Assembly (NCBI GenBank): GCA_009761415.1 | Contig: QUOL01000008.1 | Location: 496,001 to 560,000, forward strand | Direction of reading: 5' to 3' | DNA from: Sarcomyxa edulis | Taxonomy: Eukaryota > Basidiomycota > Agaricomycetes > Agaricales > Mycenaceae | DNA length: 64,000 bases | Shown here: positions 59,101 through 64,000 of the stretch, in pieces | Layout of the letters: each line of letters opens with the position of its first letter | Position numbering within the stretch: the stretch's first letter is position 1 | Program-made: the position numbers and the translations under genes | The notes under the pieces: model-generated | Told to the model about the DNA's origin: nothing | Database searches by the model: none | Seen by the model: only the letters and a program-made list of their open reading frames with translations

Positions 59101-59564
59101 ATCACTTGGAGACTCGGGTTTGGAGTCGACGACCCTACACAACCTGAAGGTACGTAGATCCATTGATATTCGTACCGTCGTACCGTCGTACCGTCTTATG
59201 CGAATACGCGAGCTGACGTGGGTAATGCAATGTGTGTACATAGAGTGGCAAACCCGCCCTGCTGATCTCAATCTTCCTCTAACTGCTGCCAAGTGCGTAT
59301 ATCATCCAGTCGCGATCCCCATTTATATTTCGATTGCCCCTTCTTCCCGCATAACCGCATAACCGCATAACCATAACGAACGGCAAAAGCGGCTTCATGC
59401 CATGCTAGCGCTTGTTCTTGTTCTTGTTCTATACTTTGCTTTCCTTTGCTTCGGCAAGGTTTGATAACGATAAAATGAAGCTAACGCTATCATGTTCTTT
59501 CCCACCCAGCGTCAACAATCCGGTCGCAATCTGGGAGTCTGTCGTGGAGAAACTCCTCGCGTGA
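56111..59564 (+). CDS. Secreted S41-family (tail-specific protease-like) peptidase
   Basis: The start at 56111 gives MFFSYFAVILGSLSASVSG, a signal peptide. The chain has LARISKQEYPSEYDLHIDL, LQDGHCVWINACYDSVFVNFLPTPLVLL, SGAKVLLINGQDPWVAVDAN, QLVVDVSNNGGG, HRIIIGPKN and SNGRCASSCSLFSV (nucleophile Ser region), then LNLPLTAANVNNPVAIWESVVEKLLA at the end. These match fungal S41 proteins. Many short exons; two introns begin with GC: 56744 (ACG|GCAAGT, to 56800) and 57509 (G|GCATGT, to 57561). Both are needed to reach the conserved sequence. S41 enzymes act extracellularly; the substrate is unknown. Exon boundaries between 57720 and 59500 are approximate. Confidence 0.85.
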
Positions 59565-60670
59565 CCAGGCTTTCAAGTTGCTTTGTTATAAGCCTGGTCT
59601 TTTACTCTTACTACTCTTAGTTCGTTCGGTTCGAAACTCAACTCAATGTCAATCTTCTTTTCCCCTCTTCCCCTTTGCTTTTCTGGAAAGAAGATCTCAT
59701 ACCATAGTCAGCAGAGGGAGGGGCGGAAACACGGACGACGATTCAGACGATGGCAACTATCCATATCTTTGGTTCCGCAAGACAAAATATACATATACTC
59801 AATTTCGCTCGGACGGATTTACATTGCTCTCTCCGCCTCCGACTTCGACTTCAACTTTTGACTTTGACCCCGTGCATGAACAGATACTCATACTAGTGCT
59901 TGATCCCCCAGATTTCAAGATTCAATATCCCCGATTTTCTCGAACACACAGAGCCTGTGGTCCCTTAGATTCCTTTCCCCATCCCCTCGTACTGGTACTG
60001 GTACAGTTAACCGCCGCGGCCCACCTACCCCGGCCCCCATTCAGCACTGAACCACCGAAAAACTCCCTGGCTTCCAAAGTCCAGCTTCCAAATCCCCAAT
60101 TCCAAATACCAAATACCAATGAACGCGCATACGGTCCGACTGCCAGTGTACGAGAACTTGCAAACAGAATTTTCCACGGGATGTCATCTATCGGTTTTCT
60201 CGGTATCGGTTCTCGGGGCTCCTTGATTCTCGGTTATAGCCACGCGAATAGGAAGAGGAGGTTATAGCCACGCGCACGCGAATAGGAAGAGGCACACTAC
60301 CACGCCAACACCACACCACACCTCCATCACCCCCCTCCTCCGGGCCCATGCGGTGGGGTGTGTGGTGGGTTGGGTGGAGCGAGATTGACTTCGACGCCAG
60401 GCTGACCGTATACTACCAGGGTCAATCTTCGCTGCCAAATTCTATCCTTACTTTGTGAACTTGAAATCACGGATAACATGCATCATGATTTACAGATATT
60501 GCACGTGTAAATGTCATTTCCTCTCCTCTATTCTGTTTCCTTCCTAGTCTCTCTCGCATGTATGTTTCCGATTCCCTTCCCTTCTCTTCCTTTCTTTTCC
60601 TCGCCTTCACCTTCACCTTCCAAAAGCCCGACCAGAGTTCGCGGGAGAAGTGGTCTCGTGCTCGTGCTTT

Positions 60671-60697
60671 TCTCTCCCTCTCTCTCTCTCTCTCGTA
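60671..60697 (+). repeat. (CT)n microsatellite
   Basis: Run of CT/CCCTCT units ending before TCGTAGG, within a pyrimidine-rich stretch from about 60520. Confidence 0.8.
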
Positions 60698-60984
60698 GGC
60701 ACCGGGACTTGTATAACCTATAACCTCAACCGGCCGCGGTAGGTAGTAAGCGTCTGCGTCTAGTTTTTGCACCTGAATCTCCTAGGCCTTCGCAGTACGG
60801 CCCGATCCCGAACCACGCGCGTTCGCGTTTCCGTTTTCGTTCGCGTTTTCAAATCCATATCTGTCCTGTCCTGTCCTGTCCTCGCTTCTATCCATATCTA
60901 TGTGTGAATTTCGAAATGCACTCGAGGCCTGCCAGTGAGGGCTCAGGGTTTATCATGATGTTACTCACTGTAGATCTAGGGCCA

Positions 60985-61660
60985 CGGCCCACGCGTACGG
61001 CATGCCATACCATGAAAATGTAAGTGGATAGGTAGATACTGATACTAGACTGGTAAGGACTGGTGTCGTGGTAGTATCGTGGCTTACAGCTAATCTCCGA
61101 CAAATACACTGTACACGAGATGTTCATGGACCGCCGCTTGTCAGTGAAGAATTCGCGTACGGCATGCCATACCTCTGAAAAGTGGATAGGTAGATACTGG
61201 TCTAGTATCGTGGTAGTATGTATCGTGGTAGTATGTATCGTGGTAGTATCGTGGCTTATAGCTAATCTCCGGCAAATACACTGTACACGAGATAGACCGC
61301 CGCCATGAGATGAATCATTGAATGTGTACATACCGCCGCTTGAAATATTAATGAAATGAAATGAAGGAAAGAGATTCTGATTCCGCGACGACTCGGACTC
61401 GGATTCGGACGCGCTCAGCCTGAGAAATGGGCATGCTATACCATGGAAAGTGGATAGGTAGATACTAGCTATAGTGTAGCTTACAGCTAATCTCCGGCAA
61501 ACATGCTGTACACGAGATGTTGATGGACCGCCGCCATGAGATGTATCATTGAATGTGTACAAACCGCCGCCGCTTGAAATATTAATGAAATGAATGAAGG
61601 AATCAATATTTCTGATTCCGCGACGACTCGGACTCGGACGCGCTCATCCTGCAATTTAAT
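60985..61660. repeat. Imperfect tandem repeats, three units
   Basis: Each unit has, in order: GGCATGC.ATACC, GTGGATAGGTAGATACT, GGCTTA.AGCTAATCTCCG.CAAA, CTGTACACGAGAT and ACCGCCGC. Units two and three (about 61153-61430 and 61428-61655) add GAATGTGTACA.ACCGCCG..CTTGAAATATTAATGAAATGA and ATTCCGCGACGACTCGGACTCGGA. Unit two also contains a three-copy run of CGTGGTAGTATGTAT (about 61207-61255). Confidence 0.85.
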
Positions 61661-62109
61661 GTCGAACGCGCTCATAATCAGCCTGAGAAACTAAATACAA
61701 TGAACTCAAACGAAATGAGGAAGAAAAACGGTCATTGAGTTGGATTGGATTGATTTTGGTAGAAATACATATGTTATGAATGAAATGAGAAACGCAGAGA
61801 GTAGGAAAGAAAGAAGGAAGAAAGGAAGGAAGAGGAAGGAAGAGACTGGGAAGGGGTGCGTACAAGTTGTCGATGTCGTTGGTGTTGTTGGTGTGGGGGA
61901 GGGAGTCCTTTTTTTCTATAGTAAGGAAAGAAAGAAAGGAAAGGAAGGAGGAAGTGAGAAGTGTGGCGTAGATGAAAAAGACGGGGATGGAGACGGAGGT
62001 AGGATTGGGAGGGTTATCGTCGTAAGTAAGTAACAGAGTCAGGATAGATAAATAGATACACAAACACATTAATCGATCTTGTAGGCATCAAACCACACAC
62101 TCTCGTCAC

Positions 62110-63828
62110 TCAAGCCTCCCCCCGCGGCCCAACCACAACCTTCAACACAACCCCCCCCTGCGCATCCCTCCCCCTCGCCAGAACCCCAAACGCCTCCGCA
62201 CACTCCCCCAACTCAAACCTCTGCGTCACCAACGCCTCAATTCCCTCACCACCCAGCTTCCCATTCCCGCTCGCTGCCTCAATTCCACCCAACTCCCCAC
62301 CCGCCACACCCCCCAACTTCCCACTCGCCAACAACGCCAACGCCTCAGGATAAGTATTAGCGTACCGAAACGACCCGAGAATATCGACTTCGCGGGTGGC
62401 GGCGAGGGAGAGGGGGATGGTTGGGTTTGGGGAGCCCATGCCGATGAGCATGAGTTTGCCGCCTGGTTTTGCGGCCTGTTGGGAGGGGGGGGGGAGGGGG
62501 CAAAGGGGGGGGGTTAGAATTGAGTGAGGGAATGAAGGATGAAAGACAAAGACTGAAGGAATGGGTGAAGGATGAAAGGATGGGAAGAATGAAAGGATGG
62601 GAAGAATGAAAGGATGGGATGGGATGTAATGGAATGAAAGGAATGAAAGGAAGGGTGAAAGAAAAGAATGAAGGAATGAATGGAATAGGACGAGACTCAC
62701 ATGAACAGCCATCTGTATACACGCCTCCGCACCCGTACACTCAAACACAAGATCAAACCCCTCCTCCTGCTTAAACTCCTTCAACGCAACAGCGATATTC
62801 TCACTCGCCCTCCTCAGTCCCTCCTCCGTCGTCGTCTTACCCTTGTCCTTCTCCTTCTCCTTCTCCTTCTCCTTCTCCTTCTCCTTCTCCTTCTCCTTCT
62901 CCTTCTCCTTCTCCTTCTCAGCCCCAGGCCCAGACAAACAATAAACCCCCTCCACAAACCCCCTCCGCACCACAAAATCCAACCTCGCCTGATTAATATC
63001 AATCGCCACCACCCGCGAAGCACCAACGGATCTCGCCAGCGCGCATGCTAGGATGCCGATGGCGCCTACGCCGAAGACCAGGACGGATTGCCCGGGGGAG
63101 AGGGAGGCGCGGCGGGAGGCGTGGAGGAGGACGGAGAGGGGTTCGGCGAGGGCTGCTTGTTCGTAAGTGCAGTTGTCTGGGAGTCTGGTGGGGGGTGGGG
63201 GGGGGGGGGGGGGGTTGGGATGGGATGGGTGGTTAGATCCGAGGAGAGCGAGCCAAAAGGGACAAGGAAAGGAAAAGAAGCCAGACGTCAGGGCTCGTTC
63301 CACAACAGAACATAGAAGGTGGGGACTCACGGATGAAGCACAGACGCCGGATGATTCATACGTTCCTGAAGCGTCCCATCGAGATGTGGAAACGTTTTCG
63401 CACTGGAGCAGAAGCGCATGCCTTTACACAGATTATACCGACCTTGTATACAATACTCGCAGTGGTTGCACATGATGCCTGCTTCGATGGCGACTCGTTG
63501 GCCTACTCTGAGGTTTTTGACGCCGGCTCCGACGGCGGTGACGATGCCTGCTGCTTCGTGGCCTAGGACCATGGGTGCTTGGACGGCAAAGTCGCCGTTT
63601 CGGCCGTGTAGGTAGTAGTGTACTGGCGCAGTGTTAGATACGGACTACTAGGCTAGATGGGTGGTGGGGACACTTACGATCGCTTCCACAAAGACCTGTT
63701 GCTTTAATTGCGACCTGAGCCTGGTTATGCTGGGGAGGCCAGAGTGTACGTTGTTCGATTCTGATATCTTTTGGGCCGTAGAGAACGGCAGCTTGTTGTG
63801 TGGCAAGAGCAATAGCCTTGGGAGACAT
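62110..63828 (-). CDS. Sorbitol/xylitol-type zinc dehydrogenase with Lys-Glu repeat
   Basis: The ATG at 63828 gives MSPKAIALATQQAAVLYGP. Catalytic and structural zinc residues: GLCGSDLHYYLHG, VLGHEAAGIV, CNHCEYCIQGRYNLCKG (structural Cys). Then LPDNCTYEQAALAEPLSVLLHA, VLVFGVGAIGILACALA (GxGxxG for NAD(P)), VVAIDINQARLDF, FECTGAEACIQMAVH, PGGKLMLIGMG and DILGSFRYANTYPEALALL. It belongs to the sorbitol/xylitol dehydrogenase group, which oxidises polyols to ketoses. A repeat of about 28 mostly Lys/Glu residues interrupts the cofactor domain between CLSGPGA and TTTEEGLRRASENI; the repeat is a (CTTCTC)n tract at 62848-62918. One intron (62477-62699) is long and made of GAATGAAAGGATGGGA-like repeats. 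Confidence 0.9.
62520..62695. repeat. Minisatellite-like repeat inside an intron
   Basis: Repeated GAATGAAAGGATGGGAA units within the 223-nt intron of the dehydrogenase gene. Confidence 0.7.
62848..62918. repeat. Coding (CTTCTC)n microsatellite
   Basis: About 12 hexamer units, translated on the minus strand as alternating Glu-Lys. The repeat keeps the frame because its unit is six bases. Confidence 0.9.
63191..63215 (+). repeat. Poly-G tract in an intron
   Basis: A G-run of more than 15 bases within the second intron of the dehydrogenase gene. The run is C-rich on the coding strand and forms part of the acceptor-side pyrimidine tract. Confidence 0.75.
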
Positions 63829-64000
63829 GGCAGCGAGTCAAAGTCGAAGATTGGGCTATGGCTCGAAGATGGGCTTTGGTGGGGATGGAAGAACAAGTCC
63901 ATGGCCAGTCCTATTTAAATAAATCAGAAATCGAAAAAAAGAAACAGCGGGAGGTGGTTCTATCCCGGTCCGTGTATCCGGAGTCACTCGATCGTGTCAC
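63829..64000. other. 5' flank of the dehydrogenase gene
   Basis: Includes TATTTAAATA at about 63912-63921 on either strand, a possible TATA element about 85 bp from the start. The window ends here. Confidence 0.4.

Larger units (their letters stand above)
59565..62109. other. Repeat-rich intergenic region without genes
   Basis: About 2.5 kb. It holds a CT microsatellite (about 60671-60697), the tandem repeats at 60985-61660 and a GA-rich stretch (61800-61960). A long open frame at 59578-60267 begins with TTG, has no protein-like order and is rejected. Confidence 0.6.

Noticed and set aside
59578..60267. 229-residue open frame downstream of the S41 gene
   Set aside because: It starts at TTG, has no domain-like order and lies in a low-complexity gap.

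Overview
The window is nuclear DNA of a filamentous basidiomycete, most likely an Agaricomycete. Genes are split by many short (about 48-60 nt) GT-AG introns. Recognisable families include an AA9 polysaccharide monooxygenase, BSC6-like MFS transporters, an SRRM1-like PWI/RS protein and kinase-like genes of the sort expanded in mushrooms. There are no prokaryotic, rRNA or CRISPR features, and I recognised no tRNA.

Left part (1-13.2 kb): two near-identical, oppositely oriented copies of a small kinase-like gene (1-849 minus, 12167-13222 plus) bracket this block. The left copy is divergent from a gene with a nuclease-like ExK motif (1477-2866). Between them lie an unrecognised minus-strand gene (3278-3918), a very Ser-rich protein (5748-8642) and a Duc1/DUF1769 cortical protein (9290-10659). 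14-20 kb: a galactonate dehydratase of the enolase superfamily, then a divergent pair made of an HNH nuclease-like gene and a trypsin-fold protein with a coiled coil inserted between the catalytic His and Asp. 20-24 kb: a large disordered protein with acidic SUMO-interaction-like motifs near both ends.

25-40 kb: a BSC6-like MFS gene with a damaged splice donor, two tandem TKL-like kinases, an ELYS-domain nucleoporin, a divergent histone H2A/H2B pair, a tartrate/D-malate dehydrogenase and an SRRM1-like splicing factor. 41-52 kb: AA9 LPMO (no ATG visible before the signal peptide), a small membrane protein, protoporphyrinogen oxidase, a 754-bp foldback element, an alpha/beta-barrel-like protein, signal peptidase subunit 2, a Dus1-type tRNA dihydrouridine synthase and a single-pass membrane protein. 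52-64 kb: an unrecognised gene, a second and intact BSC6-like MFS copy in inverted orientation, a secreted S41 peptidase, a 2.5-kb repeat-rich gap, and a sorbitol/xylitol-type dehydrogenase with a Lys-Glu repeat in its cofactor domain.

Most genes are unconnected housekeeping or accessory loci. The parts that look like linked units are the histone pair (shared promoter), the nuclease-like/kinase-like pair, the HNH/protease-like pair and the tandem kinases. At least five introns appear to use GC instead of GT at the donor; four of these calls rest on conserved or paralogous protein sequence across the junction, and the one in the Ser-rich gene rests on reading frame and splice consensus.
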